DNA of 64,000 nt from CAIYUC01 sp963682005 (GCA_963682005.1 OY820914.1:4960001-5024000), one strand, 5' to 3'. Numbered from the stretch's first letter, positions 7,875-17,516 are shown. Made by a program: numbers and translations. The notes: generated from the sequence alone by a model not told the origin.

Positions 7875-7900
7875 ATTTCCGCACCTCATTTCCGCACCTC
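7875..7900 (+). repeat. Tandem 13-bp repeat, left end of element 2 (candidate arm sites)
   Basis: ATTTCCGCACCTC occurs twice back to back (7875-7887, 7888-7900). The 9-bp core TTCCGCACC recurs twice near the other end of the element (41697-41705 and 41710-41718), again 13 bp apart and in the same orientation. This is the expected arrangement for arm-type binding sites of the element 2 integrase. Confidence 0.6.
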
Positions 7901-7997
7901 GTCTACCCAAATTTTTTTAAAAATTATTCCTTAAAAGGATACCAATATTCTATTGCCCAAAAATTCACAAATATGTTAAACCTAAAATCGAAAAGTT

Positions 7998-8690
7998 ATG
8001 GAAACAAACAACACCAAGACTGTCTTCATTGAATACAGTTATGCCAAGAAAGGCCAGCATTTCATGACCGTGGTTCAAACAGTAAACCACGAAAGAATAA
8101 TAATCGGACGGATTTTCAGGGAATACAATCCTGAAATTAAAAAAACCTATTACGAAGCTTATGATTTTCAAGGTAACCGGATTTTCGGCGATGGCCTAGA
8201 TATCAGCGAACTGAAAAATAAATTCAAGAAAAGCGGAAAGTTTCTATCTGATATGGTAATTGGAATCAGAAGAGCCAACTTAAAAGTAAACCTCAAACCG
8301 CAAGTTAATCAGAAACCCGCCAGAGTCAATGATATAAAATCAATCCGGGATAAGAAGAATGGCAGAGATAAAGGAAAAACAAAAGATCACGAAAAGGAAA
8401 AGGCAAGCGAAAAAACAAAACTGAATCAGATGGAAAAAGTACAGGACGAAAAAAATCATGTTCAATACAAGGATCTCGGCAATGTCATTGACAGAGAGCA
8501 GGAAAACAACAAGTCACATGAAGTACGTGAATCAACATCAAACCCGGAGAACACAAATCAAGCTGACCAGGAGGACGAGTCCCAGGAAACTGAAAAGTCT
8601 GACAGGGAAATGGAATTGGAAGAGATAAGAGCAGACAATGACGACAGGGAACAGGACATAGACGGACCAGACCAAGATATGGACCTCTAA
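7998..8690 (+). CDS. Hypothetical protein, first gene of the mobilization operon
   Basis: 230 residues. Residues 1-100 form a compact beta-rich domain (VFIEYSYAKKGQHFMTVVQT..., IIIGRIFREYNPEIKKTYYE, then DISELKNKF); the rest (about 100-230) is a long, highly charged, low-complexity tail rich in E, D, K, N and Q that is probably disordered. The globular part resembles the next gene product (IGQVYPEIGNGEESIIYRSV...), so the two are probably paralogues. It opens a run of nine closely spaced plus-strand genes ending in the relaxase and ArdC. Function unknown. Confidence 0.65.
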   Translation: METNNTKTVFIEYSYAKKGQHFMTVVQTVNHERIIIGRIFREYNPEIKKTYYEAYDFQGNRIFGDGLDISELKNKFKKSGKFLSDMVIGIRRANLKVNLKPQVNQKPARVNDIKSIRDKKNGRDKGKTKDHEKEKASEKTKLNQMEKVQDEKNHVQYKDLGNVIDREQENNKSHEVRESTSNPENTNQADQEDESQETEKSDREMELEEIRADNDDREQDIDGPDQDMDL

Positions 8691-8700
8691 AAAAACTGAC

Positions 8701-9075
8701 ATGAAAAAGACAGTTGACGAAAGAACGCAGGTAAAGTTCAGCAATCCAGATCTTTCAACGAGCATTATCAAAGTATCAAGAGTACTACCTGATGGCTCCG
8801 AGGAATTCATTGGACAAGTTTATCCTGAAATTGGAAACGGGGAGGAGTCGATAATATACCGCTCTGTCGATAGGAACGGTGAAGAAACGTTGCCCCCTAC
8901 TTCAGATTTTATCGAAATCGAAAAACAATATGAAAAAAACATCCAAAACGCTGTCGAAATATCTTACTTCCAAGATATGGAATCAATTATAGATGAATAT
9001 GAAAGGAGAGAAGACGAGATTAAAATCTTACGTCATGATAAACACAGAACTAAATTAAAATTACTTCACAGATAA
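8701..9075 (+). CDS. Hypothetical protein, paralogue of the preceding gene's N-terminus
   Basis: 124 residues, starting 11 bp after the previous stop. The core (KVSRVLPDGSEEFIGQVYPE, then EESIIYRSVDRNGEE and FIEIEKQYEK) follows the pattern of residues 15-95 of the upstream protein. The C-terminal 30 residues are a charged helix. No known family recognised; probable operon partner of the mobilization genes. Confidence 0.6.
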   Translation: MKKTVDERTQVKFSNPDLSTSIIKVSRVLPDGSEEFIGQVYPEIGNGEESIIYRSVDRNGEETLPPTSDFIEIEKQYEKNIQNAVEISYFQDMESIIDEYERREDEIKILRHDKHRTKLKLLHR

Positions 9076-9101
9076 TTATTCATTCATTAAAACCACAAAT
9101 T

Positions 9102-10187
9102 ATGAAAACAAAAACCGTTACGTTACAGACCGGCAACATCTTCGATCCTGTATTGGAGGAAATGTTGCAGAAAAGAGATGATGAAATCAAGGTCTTAGTT
9201 GAAAAGAATGCGAAAAACTTCGCTCAACGAAACCTCCCGGCTCTTAAAGGAGACAATCTTTTAAACTATATCGGCGAACCAAAAGCCAGATATGAAAAGC
9301 TGGCGGCCGATGTATTCCATTATCTCCAACCCGAAGCGCATTTTCCAGAAGCAAAGGTAGATGCCGGCTACTTCAAAGAGAAGGTAAAAAACATAGATTT
9401 AGAGATGAATGATAAGGAGGCTAAGAACCAGCATGACGAGAATAACTTAAGAGATTTTGCAAGAAATAGTATCCCGTCACGCATCACCTGGGCATTCGTA
9501 GCCACTCTTATCATTACCCTCGGTGAAATAACGTTCAATACCAAAGCCTTTCAGGTGACAGGGGAAAGTCTTCTTTTCGCCTTGATCCTGTCTGTCTGTA
9601 TTTCTTTTGCAGTGTTTCTCTTTGCTCACATCACTCCAATGCTTTATAAAGGAGCGACAAATAAGCTTCAAAGGATAGGCATAGTATCCGGGGCGCTTGT
9701 TCTCGTAACCTGCTTATTTATCGCCTTAGCAATCTTTAGATCAAGCTACCTGGCTACCCATGATGTCCATATCAGCCCCACATATTTTGTGATAATAAAT
9801 CTTTTCTTCTTCATTGTTTCCACCCTGGTTTCATTCTTTGTCCTGCCTTCCTGGCCAGAGATAAAAGAGAACGCTTTACTACTGAAACTTCAGTATGTTG
9901 TAAAGAAACGGAAGAAGGAAATAGAAAAGTTAAAGTTAGAACGTGAGAAAATCATGTCAACAATCTTAGAGAGGACAAAAATCCGGATCAGAATAGCACA
10001 TTACTCAAACTACGCCGCCGAAAGGATCAAAAAAATGTATTACGAATCAGTAGGCATGTTTAAAACCAACAACCTGATTTTCCGTAATGACGGCACCCCT
10101 CCTGATTGTTTTTCTGACGACCCTCCCATCCCTGAAATTGACAACTTTTATTATTCGCTGATATCCACTAAAGACGATCAACCATGA
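9102..10187 (+). CDS. Integral membrane protein of the mobilization operon
   Basis: 361 residues: a charged N-terminal cytoplasmic region (1-128), four predicted membrane segments (about 130-150, 155-177, 192-212 and 225-250), then a basic coiled-coil-like helix (about 260-320; KLQYVVKKRKKEIEKLKLER) and a short acidic tail. It lies between two unknown genes and two genes upstream of the coupling ATPase, which itself lacks a clear membrane anchor; it could tether the ATPase at the membrane. That is inference. The stop overlaps the next start by 4 bp. Confidence 0.65.
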   Translation: MKTKTVTLQTGNIFDPVLEEMLQKRDDEIKVLVEKNAKNFAQRNLPALKGDNLLNYIGEPKARYEKLAADVFHYLQPEAHFPEAKVDAGYFKEKVKNIDLEMNDKEAKNQHDENNLRDFARNSIPSRITWAFVATLIITLGEITFNTKAFQVTGESLLFALILSVCISFAVFLFAHITPMLYKGATNKLQRIGIVSGALVLVTCLFIALAIFRSSYLATHDVHISPTYFVIINLFFFIVSTLVSFFVLPSWPEIKENALLLKLQYVVKKRKKEIEKLKLEREKIMSTILERTKIRIRIAHYSNYAAERIKKMYYESVGMFKTNNLIFRNDGTPPDCFSDDPPIPEIDNFYYSLISTKDDQP

Positions 10188-10906
10188 AAACAGCAATTTA
10201 TTTAGGCTCAACCCTTCTCATAATACTTGCCGGTATAATTATTATGAGGAAATCGCCCGATCAGCATTTTACTTCTACCGATATAACCGTTATGCGGGAT
10301 ATCACGGATACTCAAATCTCACAACCCAAACTGTCCGATGTTTCCACTCTTTTAGATCTCGATAATTCAAAATGGGATGGCGCAAACTTCAAATTCGTCG
10401 ATATAACTGACGTGAGCTACAATCATATTTATGAAACTAAGATTCTACCTGAAAATCAATGGCTGGGTAATGAGTTGGATCGGGATGAGAAAGTGAAGAA
10501 GTTCTATACTGAAATCTCCCAAATCCTTACTAATGCTGACACAGAGAAGGTAGGGAAGGTCAATTCTTCGATATATAAACCTATTGCCTCTGAATTAAAC
10601 TGTCTCAGTCTAAGTGCTTCACAAAACAAATCATTATTGGTCTACAGTGATTTGGAAGAGAATACTGACAAATTTTCTTTTTATGATAAGAAAAAAATCA
10701 TCCTGTTAAGAACGGAACCGGACAGCATCCGAAAATACTTTGAAGCCCTCTCTCCCTTAAAAAATCTGACAGGAATCAAAGTCTTTCTGATTTACCAACC
10801 AAAAAATAACGAAGCCGATGAACTGTATCAACTAATTGCCGGATTGTACAAAACTCTACTGGAAAGTAAAGGAGCAAAAGTTGAAATCACCGCAAACATT
10901 AACTAA
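10184..10906 (+). CDS. Membrane-anchored VWA-like protein
   Basis: 240 residues with one N-terminal membrane segment (about 4-21) and an exported or cytoplasmic domain. The alternation of strands and helices, with VMRDITD at about 36-42, KSLLVYSDLEENTD at about 150-163 and GIKVFLIYQP near 205, looks like a von Willebrand factor A-type fold, though the MIDAS residues (DxSxS) are not clearly conserved. It overlaps the preceding membrane gene by 4 bp, indicating translational coupling. Possibly a structural partner of that protein. Confidence 0.55.
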   Translation: MKTAIYLGSTLLIILAGIIIMRKSPDQHFTSTDITVMRDITDTQISQPKLSDVSTLLDLDNSKWDGANFKFVDITDVSYNHIYETKILPENQWLGNELDRDEKVKKFYTEISQILTNADTEKVGKVNSSIYKPIASELNCLSLSASQNKSLLVYSDLEENTDKFSFYDKKKIILLRTEPDSIRKYFEALSPLKNLTGIKVFLIYQPKNNEADELYQLIAGLYKTLLESKGAKVEITANIN

Positions 10907-10934
10907 AAGATTCAAACCCATAAAATTTTTAAAA

Positions 10935-11084
10935 ATGAAAAAGCGTGTAATCTTTTGGAGAATCTTGAAATGGTTTTTAGTACTTGCCTTCAAGATATTT
11001 ATCGTTCTGCTTTGGGGAACCTTGAGATTGATAGAAGTAATCCTACAAAACCTCAATCCCTATCTTAAAAAATTGATTACCTAA
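10935..11084 (+). CDS. Small membrane protein (49 aa)
   Basis: ATG at 10935, preceded by an A-rich leader, gives a 49-residue protein with a single hydrophobic helix of about 25 residues (WFLVLAFKIFIVLLWGTLRL) and basic ends. It fills the space between the VWA-like gene and the coupling ATPase, and is probably expressed with them. The longer frame from 10836 overlaps the upstream gene and is less likely. Confidence 0.5.
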   Translation: MKKRVIFWRILKWFLVLAFKIFIVLLWGTLRLIEVILQNLNPYLKKLIT

Positions 11085-11101
11085 CCTTTAATTAAAACAA
11101 T

Positions 11102-12565
11102 ATGAAAGCAATTATCCAAATAATAACTTTAATCTTCGACCTTCTGAAAGGTATTTTTGACCTTCTATTTGAAGCGGGTGAATTTATCTTTCAAGCTTCA
11201 ACTAAAAAAAAAGGATACCATTCCTCTTTTGCCTCCCAAGGGATCTTACTTTCCAGGTATAATAACGGATTCTGTTTGACCGGCAGAAGAAACCTGAGCA
11301 AGAAAGATTGTTACCAAAATGCTTTAATAATCGGCGGAACCGGGACCGGTAAAACCAGTATTGTACTAATCCCTTCGCTATTTACCATGCAGGATAGCCT
11401 GGTGATTCATGATCCCTCTGGTGAACTCTATAACAAAAGTGCCGGCTATTTGAAACAAAGAGGCTTTGAAATCAAAGTTCTGAATTTTGCCAAACCTCAA
11501 AATTCATCTGGCTATAATCCTTTGATACGAGCACAGACTTCTTCCGACATTCAAAAAGTAGCCTCTTTGCTAATTGATAATACATTAGGGAGTAAAGGGA
11601 AAGATCCCTTTTGGAACATCCAGGCAGTTTCGCTTCTAACCATGCTGATCACTATCTTAAAAAAACAACCCTTCGAATATCAAAATCTTTGCAATGTTCG
11701 CCAACTGCTCAACAGCCTTGGGGCCAATCCTGAATCAGTCGATACGCTATTCAGCGAATATGCCGATGATACTCTGTTTACAGAATACAAATCCTTTATT
11801 TCCTACGATGAAAAAGTAGTTAGCGGAGTAATCGCTACCTGCAAAGCAGCCCTTCAAATTTTCAATGATGAATATGTAGCCAAAGTGACCTCCTTCGACA
11901 ATCTAGACCTGATGGAGTTCAGAAATAAGCCGACAGCTCTGTATATTCAAAATTCCATTGCCGACCAAAAATATTACAGTGTCCTGACTTCATTGTTCTT
12001 TGAGCAATTCTTTGCCTTTCTCTTAGGACGTTTTCCGGAGAAAAAGGAAAAAGACATTTTTCTCTTGATTGACGAAGCGGCTTCTTTAAACCTGCCCACT
12101 TTACCTTTGGCAGTTGCCAATGTTCGGAAACACCGTTCAGGCATTATGCTTTTGATTCAGGATTTTAATCAGTTGACACATCATTACGGGAAATTTGATG
12201 CGGATGGCATTAAAGCGAATTGTTTTACCAAAATGTACTTCACCGGAGGATCTCTTGAAACTACCAAAGAACTTGAGCAAACCCTCGGGAAATATGAATA
12301 TGAAGATAAGAAAAAAGGAATGGTGACCCGTTCATTAATGACCAATGACGAAATCCGAACTATGAAAATCAACAAAGCTTTACTCGTTTGCGGTCATCAT
12401 CCACCGATCATAGCAAGATTGAAGCCTTATTATAAAAACAAGACTTATCTGCAATACAGCCAGCTCGAATCTCCGGATATTGAAACAGAGAAGCTTGCCT
12501 ATGTCGTTCCATTATTACTCCTTGGATCTACCAAGAAATACCATGAAGAGAACCAGGAAGCATAA
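11102..12565 (+). CDS. VirD4/TraG-type coupling ATPase
   Basis: 487 residues. Walker A GGTGTGKTS at 78-86 and Walker B FLLIDEAASL near 320 identify a type IV coupling protein, which brings the relaxase-DNA complex to a secretion channel and drives transfer. The N-terminus (1-33) is an amphipathic or weakly hydrophobic stretch rather than two clear membrane helices, so a separate anchor may be used. The protein is shorter than full TraG (about 600-670). It lies directly upstream of the MobC-like and relaxase genes, overlapping the next start by 23 bp. No secretion-channel genes occur in the element. Confidence 0.88.
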   Translation: MKAIIQIITLIFDLLKGIFDLLFEAGEFIFQASTKKKGYHSSFASQGILLSRYNNGFCLTGRRNLSKKDCYQNALIIGGTGTGKTSIVLIPSLFTMQDSLVIHDPSGELYNKSAGYLKQRGFEIKVLNFAKPQNSSGYNPLIRAQTSSDIQKVASLLIDNTLGSKGKDPFWNIQAVSLLTMLITILKKQPFEYQNLCNVRQLLNSLGANPESVDTLFSEYADDTLFTEYKSFISYDEKVVSGVIATCKAALQIFNDEYVAKVTSFDNLDLMEFRNKPTALYIQNSIADQKYYSVLTSLFFEQFFAFLLGRFPEKKEKDIFLLIDEAASLNLPTLPLAVANVRKHRSGIMLLIQDFNQLTHHYGKFDADGIKANCFTKMYFTGGSLETTKELEQTLGKYEYEDKKKGMVTRSLMTNDEIRTMKINKALLVCGHHPPIIARLKPYYKNKTYLQYSQLESPDIETEKLAYVVPLLLLGSTKKYHEENQEA

Positions 12566-13052
12566 AGGGGCAATATGGGATTATCTCGAGACCTCCGGAG
12601 TACTTGAAAATGGCACAGATGAAGAGATAAAAGCGGCAAAAAAGGCATACAGAAAAGGATACTATCTAAGCTATAAAAGAAACCAACGTGCCAACAAGCC
12701 AGAGTTTATTATCAATTTTTCATCAGAGAATGGGGAGTATAGCAAGGTAAAGATGGCCGCAAAACATCATAAGATGACCGTGACGGCCTTTATTCGATCA
12801 TCAGTACTGGCATACCTGCAACAACGATTTCTCGTCCCTAATGCATTCCAAGTAGCCCATTTAGAGGAAACCCTCTCTCAATGTTTAAATGAAATACAAA
12901 AACTCGTCGGAGCTAAAGAAAAGTACTATTGGTCAAGAGAAGAAAAGTTTGAAGCAATTGAAAAAAGGATTGAAAAACTTGAATATGACATAGATCAAGT
13001 ATTTCGAAACCCTCCATTACTCCATCATGATAATCAAAATCAAATCCTTTAA
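12543..13052 (+). CDS. MobC-like relaxosome accessory protein
   Basis: The ATG at 12543 (MKRTRKHKGAIWDYLE) is preferred over upstream in-frame codons, which would overlap the coupling ATPase further. 169 residues; the middle (about 55-100; EYSKVKMAAKHHKMTVTAFIRSSVLAYL) has the ribbon-helix-helix-like pattern of MobC proteins that open oriT for the relaxase, followed by a C-terminal helix pair. It overlaps the relaxase start by 26 bp, so the two are coupled. Confidence 0.72.
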   Translation: MKRTRKHKGAIWDYLETSGVLENGTDEEIKAAKKAYRKGYYLSYKRNQRANKPEFIINFSSENGEYSKVKMAAKHHKMTVTAFIRSSVLAYLQQRFLVPNAFQVAHLEETLSQCLNEIQKLVGAKEKYYWSREEKFEAIEKRIEKLEYDIDQVFRNPPLLHHDNQNQIL

Positions 13053-13869
13053 AAAGCCCGACTTCAAGAGACTGCTTGAATACATGCTCAATGATGAAAA
13101 TCGCCTTTTTAACAGTAAAGACAAAAGTTTTTTTATCAGTCACAACTTAAAGGGAAGAAAGATTGATGGGCTGGTAAAGCAGTACTTGGAGAATGAAAAA
13201 TTCCGTAAACGCAAAAGGAAAGACAGCGTAATTCTTACTCACGAAATTATTTCCTTTCATAAAGACGATTCAGATAACATTAACATCGAAAAACTGGAAG
13301 AAATCGCCAGGGAGTATATCAAACAAAGAAATAGCAGGGGAATATATGTAGCTGTCCCTCACTTTGATAAAGAACATTACCATATTCATATCTGCGCTTC
13401 AGGCGTGGAATACCGGTTTGGGAAATCTCTGAGAATGTCCAAGGCAGGATTCCAGAAACTAAAAAAGGATATCCAAAATTTTCAGATCGAACGGTTTCCG
13501 GAAATTTCCAAATCCTTGGTAGCTCATGATAAAAAAGGGAAGTCTCGACAAACGGAAAAGGAATACCAGCAAAAACTTAGAACCGGCAGGACTACTAAAA
13601 AAGAAAATGTCAGAGAAGCGATTGAGTCCTGTATAAAAACATCAAAATCAAAAAAAGAATTTTACACGAAGCTTAAAGAGTCTGGCTTTGAGATTTATAA
13701 AAGAAGCGGAAAGATCACCGGCGTTGTCTTGGACAAAATGAAGTTTCGCTTTGCTCGTCTCGGATTTACGGATGAAAGGTTTGAAGATCTGAATCAAGGC
13801 GATACACGAAGGAAAGACTTAAGTGAACTTAGAACGAAACGGGGAAAAACTATTATTCGCAACCGATAA
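13027..13869 (+). CDS. Relaxase / mobilization nuclease
   Basis: 280 residues of the MobA/VirD2-like relaxase family, which nicks oriT and stays covalently bound to the strand. The metal-binding histidine cluster is intact: PHFDKEHYHIHI with H112, D114, H117, H119 and H121. Y19 in LLEYM is the likely nucleophile. The C-terminal part (about 170-280) is basic and helical, with a repeated TGRTTKKEN/SKKEF pattern. It lacks the long C-terminal helicase or primase domain of large relaxases. Downstream ArdC starts 14 bp later. Confidence 0.88.
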   Translation: MIIKIKSFKKPDFKRLLEYMLNDENRLFNSKDKSFFISHNLKGRKIDGLVKQYLENEKFRKRKRKDSVILTHEIISFHKDDSDNINIEKLEEIAREYIKQRNSRGIYVAVPHFDKEHYHIHICASGVEYRFGKSLRMSKAGFQKLKKDIQNFQIERFPEISKSLVAHDKKGKSRQTEKEYQQKLRTGRTTKKENVREAIESCIKTSKSKKEFYTKLKESGFEIYKRSGKITGVVLDKMKFRFARLGFTDERFEDLNQGDTRRKDLSELRTKRGKTIIRNR

Positions 13870-13883
13870 CCTCTATTAATCAC

Positions 13884-14867
13884 ATGCATCATATTAAAAA
13901 TCAAGCTCCGCTTGATGTATACACAATTGTAACAAACAGAATAATTGAATTGCTTGAAAAAGGCGTCATTCCTTGGCAAAAACCCTGGACCGAAGCCGGA
14001 ATACCCAAGAATTTGATTACCGGAAAGAATTACCGGGGAATCAATGTCTGGCTATTAAATTCCTTAAACTACGCACAAAACAGTTTTTTAACATTTAAGC
14101 AGGTGCAGGATTTAGGAGCTTCAATAAAAAAAGGTGAAAAAGCCAATTTGGTAGTTTTTTGGAAATGGCTTGAAAAAGAAAATAAAGAAACAAAGGAAGT
14201 TGAAAGAATACCTTTACTAAGGTATTACAATGTTTTCAACATTGATCAGTGTACCGGAATACCCAAAGAGAAATTACCCCAAGTTATTGAAAGTAAAATT
14301 GACCCAATTGAAGCATGCGAAAAGATTATCACAGAAATGCCTAAGCGACCTGATATTCGACATGTTGAACAAAGAGCATATTACAATAGATTGGAAGACT
14401 ACGTAAATTTACCTAGAACAGAAACCTTTAAAACCAGTGAAGCATATTATGCTACACTTTTTCATGAGCTAGTCCACAGCAGTGGACATCCCGATAGATT
14501 AAACAGAAGGGAACTGACGGATAGCAAAGGTTTTAACTCACAGGATTACGCCGTTGAAGAATTAACCGCTGAAATGGGAGCATCTTACCTCAAATCTTAT
14601 GCAGGAATCCCTATCGAACAACTTGATAACAATGCAGCTTATATCCATACCTGGCTAGAAAGATTAAAAAATGACAAACGGTTTATAGTTCATTCCAGCG
14701 CCCAGGCACAGAAGGCAACTGATTTTATCCTAAATATCAGGAATGAAGAAAAGGAATTGGATATTCCTGAGCAAGTTGAAGATCTTGATAAAAACACTGT
14801 AAGGGAAGGGGAATTGAAAGAAACAAGAGGAAAGGAAAAAGAAAAATCTTTCGGGATTCAAAAATAA
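13884..14867 (+). CDS. ardC: ArdC-type antirestriction protein
   Basis: 327 residues. The N-terminal domain (about 10-130; RIIELLEKGVIPWQKPW, GKNYRGINVWLL, VFWKW) is the ssDNA-binding ArdC fold; the C-terminal domain carries a zinc-metallopeptidase motif, HELVH at 194-198, with the downstream EELTAEMG helix. ArdC proteins protect incoming single-stranded DNA from host restriction during conjugation. Its place right after the relaxase fits that role. The last 40 residues are a charged tail. It is the last gene of the mobilization operon; the next genes run on the opposite strand. Confidence 0.82.
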   Translation: MHHIKNQAPLDVYTIVTNRIIELLEKGVIPWQKPWTEAGIPKNLITGKNYRGINVWLLNSLNYAQNSFLTFKQVQDLGASIKKGEKANLVVFWKWLEKENKETKEVERIPLLRYYNVFNIDQCTGIPKEKLPQVIESKIDPIEACEKIITEMPKRPDIRHVEQRAYYNRLEDYVNLPRTETFKTSEAYYATLFHELVHSSGHPDRLNRRELTDSKGFNSQDYAVEELTAEMGASYLKSYAGIPIEQLDNNAAYIHTWLERLKNDKRFIVHSSAQAQKATDFILNIRNEEKELDIPEQVEDLDKNTVREGELKETRGKEKEKSFGIQK

Positions 14868-14904
14868 AGATCTAGCTAACACAGAGAATTTTTAAAGACT
14901 TCTT

Positions 14905-17496
14905 TTATCCAGATTTGCATTTAGTAATAAAATCATCAAGTAATTTAAGTTCCGCCTCAAGCTTAGAATTTTTTGGTACCGCTGGGTTTATCCCAGCTGC
15001 CATATCATGAAGCCAGTTTGAAGACTCAGTCATTCCATCATTTACGTCTTTAATTAAGGTTGGGTTTATATCAAGACTGTCTAATCTTTGAGTTTGCACA
15101 CTTTTATTAAATCTTTGAACAACTCCTTTTAATAAACGCTCTTCAACAGCTCGTTCCCAAGCTTCTCTAAGGTATTCATACCACCCTTTAACTTCTTTTC
15201 TGTATAGATCACGGTCGCCAGTCTCAAGCTTCTTTATTCTAACCAAATCGTTTCTTAAATAACCAACTCTGCTTTTTACATTCAAAGCAAACCAAGGGAG
15301 TTCTTTTTTTGTTACGCCAATCCGGTCACCATTCTTGCTCATTGATAACGAAATTTGCTCAACGGATTGAGCTTTGGCATAATTTTGTAATTCTAATAGA
15401 AAAACGATATCGTGGGTTAGAACGATAACTTGGCGTTCCCTTGCCTCTTTTACGAGTCTTTTTGCAATAGTACTTCTTCTTTCGTGATCAAGAGATGTGA
15501 CAGGATCATCAAAAACAATTCCAGAATTATTTCTGTCCAATTTTGATTCTGTCAGGAAATCTGCCAAGGCACTAACAGTCTGTTCTCCTTCACTCAAAAT
15601 ATCGCTTGGATCATATCCTCGCGCAAATTCCAACTTAAGCCCTTTGACAGTAGTGGCATCCCGGCCATGAGACTCAACTTTGAGTCCAAAATTGCAATCA
15701 AGTTCTTCCGTCTCTTTGTTAAAAATTTCGACATACCGTGATATTACCAGTTCACCCATAATTTCTGTCTTCTTTCTGGTAGTATTACCTCTTGCTGTTG
15801 CTAGATTTATGGGTACTACAGCATTTTCCCAACGCAACCATGCAATATGTTTTTTTATTTTAGAAAGTATTCTTGACGCCTGTAGTTTTTGTTCGAGACA
15901 AGTTATCTCCCCATTTAGAGACTTTATTTCAGGGGTAGGATCAACTAGCCCAGCTTCAGTTTTCTTTTTTAATTCAATAAGTTTGTCTATCGGCTTTAAG
16001 TTTATCCCTGGATCAGAATAGCTAACTTTTTGCTCCTTCCCGACCATATCTATCCAGTTCAAAAGTTGAGTATTTAGATCATGAAATCCTTTTATAATCT
16101 TTTCTAAATCTGTCGCAATATCTTTTTTAAGAATTTTTATGGCAATTTCAGTCTCTGAAAAGGCTGGCCAAGTCTTATTTATTCGTTGCAGGTCTTCCAC
16201 TGATGCTCTAAGTTCCTGCCTTGCTTTCGCCAGTTCGGTCTCTGCCGTACTCTTTAAAAAATCCCAGTAATTACTAAATAATGTTTTTTCCTTCTCTTTA
16301 AGAGATTGCCTGCAAAGAAGACAATGTTCAGGCTTAACCCCAGAATTAGAAGCAGTTTCTTTTTCGTAGAGTTTTTGAGCTGCTATGATTAATGACTTCC
16401 ATTCCGGACTGCCAATATTTTTAAAAGAAGCAAAATCAAAATTTTTAACGCTTAACTTATCGGCTATTTTAATTTTATCTTGAATCTCCTTTACCAAATT
16501 ATTGATCGTTTTGGCTTTTATTCCGCTCAGACATAAGCTTTTGGTAATGAGAGTCTTTTTAAATGTATCAAGATCGTTACATTCATCAGTCAATTCCTTT
16601 TTTTGTTTTGGTACATCCTGCTTTAGTTTTTTTGCAACTAACCTTTTTTTCTCTTCAAGTACTGTTTTGTCGACCGGTGTAAATTTTAGAGCATTATCAA
16701 TTTCCTTATCTGTAGTTTTATGAGACAACGAATCTAAGAATTCGGTGACAACAGATGTGCCTGTATAGAGACCTTCTACCGGATTATCCTGCTGCCTTGC
16801 TTCTATTTCCTCAGTCAGTTTTGCCTCGATATTTACTATGCTCTTGAATACCTCATCAAAGATTTTTATCCTTGAAGGGACAAATTCAACTTTATTCTCA
16901 CTATTTAGGTGGATCAAAGCACTTTCGTGATCGAAAACAGAAAAAGATTTAAGAGCCTCATGGGTCTGGCCTAGAATATAGTTAATAATATGTGAACCTG
17001 AGTCATCGGATACATGAAAATCAGCTGTCGCCTTTTTCGCCCGATCAGAAGTGTTTCTTGCGTTTGGTAACAATTTTCTAGGTTTTCTTGAAAGACAAGC
17101 ATTACTTAGAAGTCTTCCTATGCCTGATTTGCCTGTTCCATTGTCTCCGTAAATTATTGTCAAATTTTTACCAAACTCAAGAAAACAACCCTCGTCGACA
17201 GCATTTACATCTTTTAAGTTTTCAATTTTATCAAGTGAAATTTTTGCCTTTTGAGTATCGGCCCCATTTAAATCAAGAGTAGGAAAAACAATCTTAACTC
17301 TACCTGGTCCAACTTTTATCACGCCAGAATCTTCCAAGAGATACTTATAACATTTCAAAATATCTTCATCATCAAGAATCTCTTTTGTCATGTGCAATTG
17401 CCACAAGTACTGTTCCCAATAAGGCTTGCTTTCCAGCCACATTTTAAGACTATCAACTTTTAGCCTTTTCATTTTTTTTCCAATTTCTTCACTCAT
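14905..17496 (-). CDS. Zinc-hook ABC-type ATPase linked to an AlwI-like RM system
   Basis: Start taken at ATG 17496 (MSEEIGKK); an upstream in-frame codon at 17565 would overlap the restriction gene. 863 residues. The two halves of an SMC/RecF-type ATP-binding head flank coiled coils: Walker A GDNGTGKS 117-124, signature LSEGEQ 634-639, Walker B IVFDDPVTSLDH 660-671, H-loop LTHD 693-696. A CLLC pair (C392, C395) at the coiled-coil apex looks like a zinc hook, as in RloC and Rad50. The C-terminal ~100 residues (YLREAWERAVEERLLKGVV...) are a helical domain seen in AAA_13-type proteins. PrrC/RloC relatives are tRNA nucleases that guard restriction systems; whether this one is a nuclease is not shown. 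Confidence 0.75.
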   Translation of the reverse strand: MSEEIGKKMKRLKVDSLKMWLESKPYWEQYLWQLHMTKEILDDEDILKCYKYLLEDSGVIKVGPGRVKIVFPTLDLNGADTQKAKISLDKIENLKDVNAVDEGCFLEFGKNLTIIYGDNGTGKSGIGRLLSNACLSRKPRKLLPNARNTSDRAKKATADFHVSDDSGSHIINYILGQTHEALKSFSVFDHESALIHLNSENKVEFVPSRIKIFDEVFKSIVNIEAKLTEEIEARQQDNPVEGLYTGTSVVTEFLDSLSHKTTDKEIDNALKFTPVDKTVLEEKKRLVAKKLKQDVPKQKKELTDECNDLDTFKKTLITKSLCLSGIKAKTINNLVKEIQDKIKIADKLSVKNFDFASFKNIGSPEWKSLIIAAQKLYEKETASNSGVKPEHCLLCRQSLKEKEKTLFSNYWDFLKSTAETELAKARQELRASVEDLQRINKTWPAFSETEIAIKILKKDIATDLEKIIKGFHDLNTQLLNWIDMVGKEQKVSYSDPGINLKPIDKLIELKKKTEAGLVDPTPEIKSLNGEITCLEQKLQASRILSKIKKHIAWLRWENAVVPINLATARGNTTRKKTEIMGELVISRYVEIFNKETEELDCNFGLKVESHGRDATTVKGLKLEFARGYDPSDILSEGEQTVSALADFLTESKLDRNNSGIVFDDPVTSLDHERRSTIAKRLVKEARERQVIVLTHDIVFLLELQNYAKAQSVEQISLSMSKNGDRIGVTKKELPWFALNVKSRVGYLRNDLVRIKKLETGDRDLYRKEVKGWYEYLREAWERAVEERLLKGVVQRFNKSVQTQRLDSLDINPTLIKDVNDGMTESSNWLHDMAAGINPAVPKNSKLEAELKLLDDFITKCKSG

Positions 17497-17516
17497 AAAA
17501 CTAACTTTAGAATAGA

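Noticed and set aside
7731..7934. 67-codon frame across the tRNA-Leu fragment
   Set aside because: It translates tRNA and att-site sequence; the similar frame at 41679-41939 does the same with the intact tRNA.
7998..14867. Complete conjugative element
   Set aside because: No VirB4/TraG-VirB-like ATPase, VirB6/8/9/10 or pilus genes are in the window; only relaxase, MobC-like protein and coupling ATPase.
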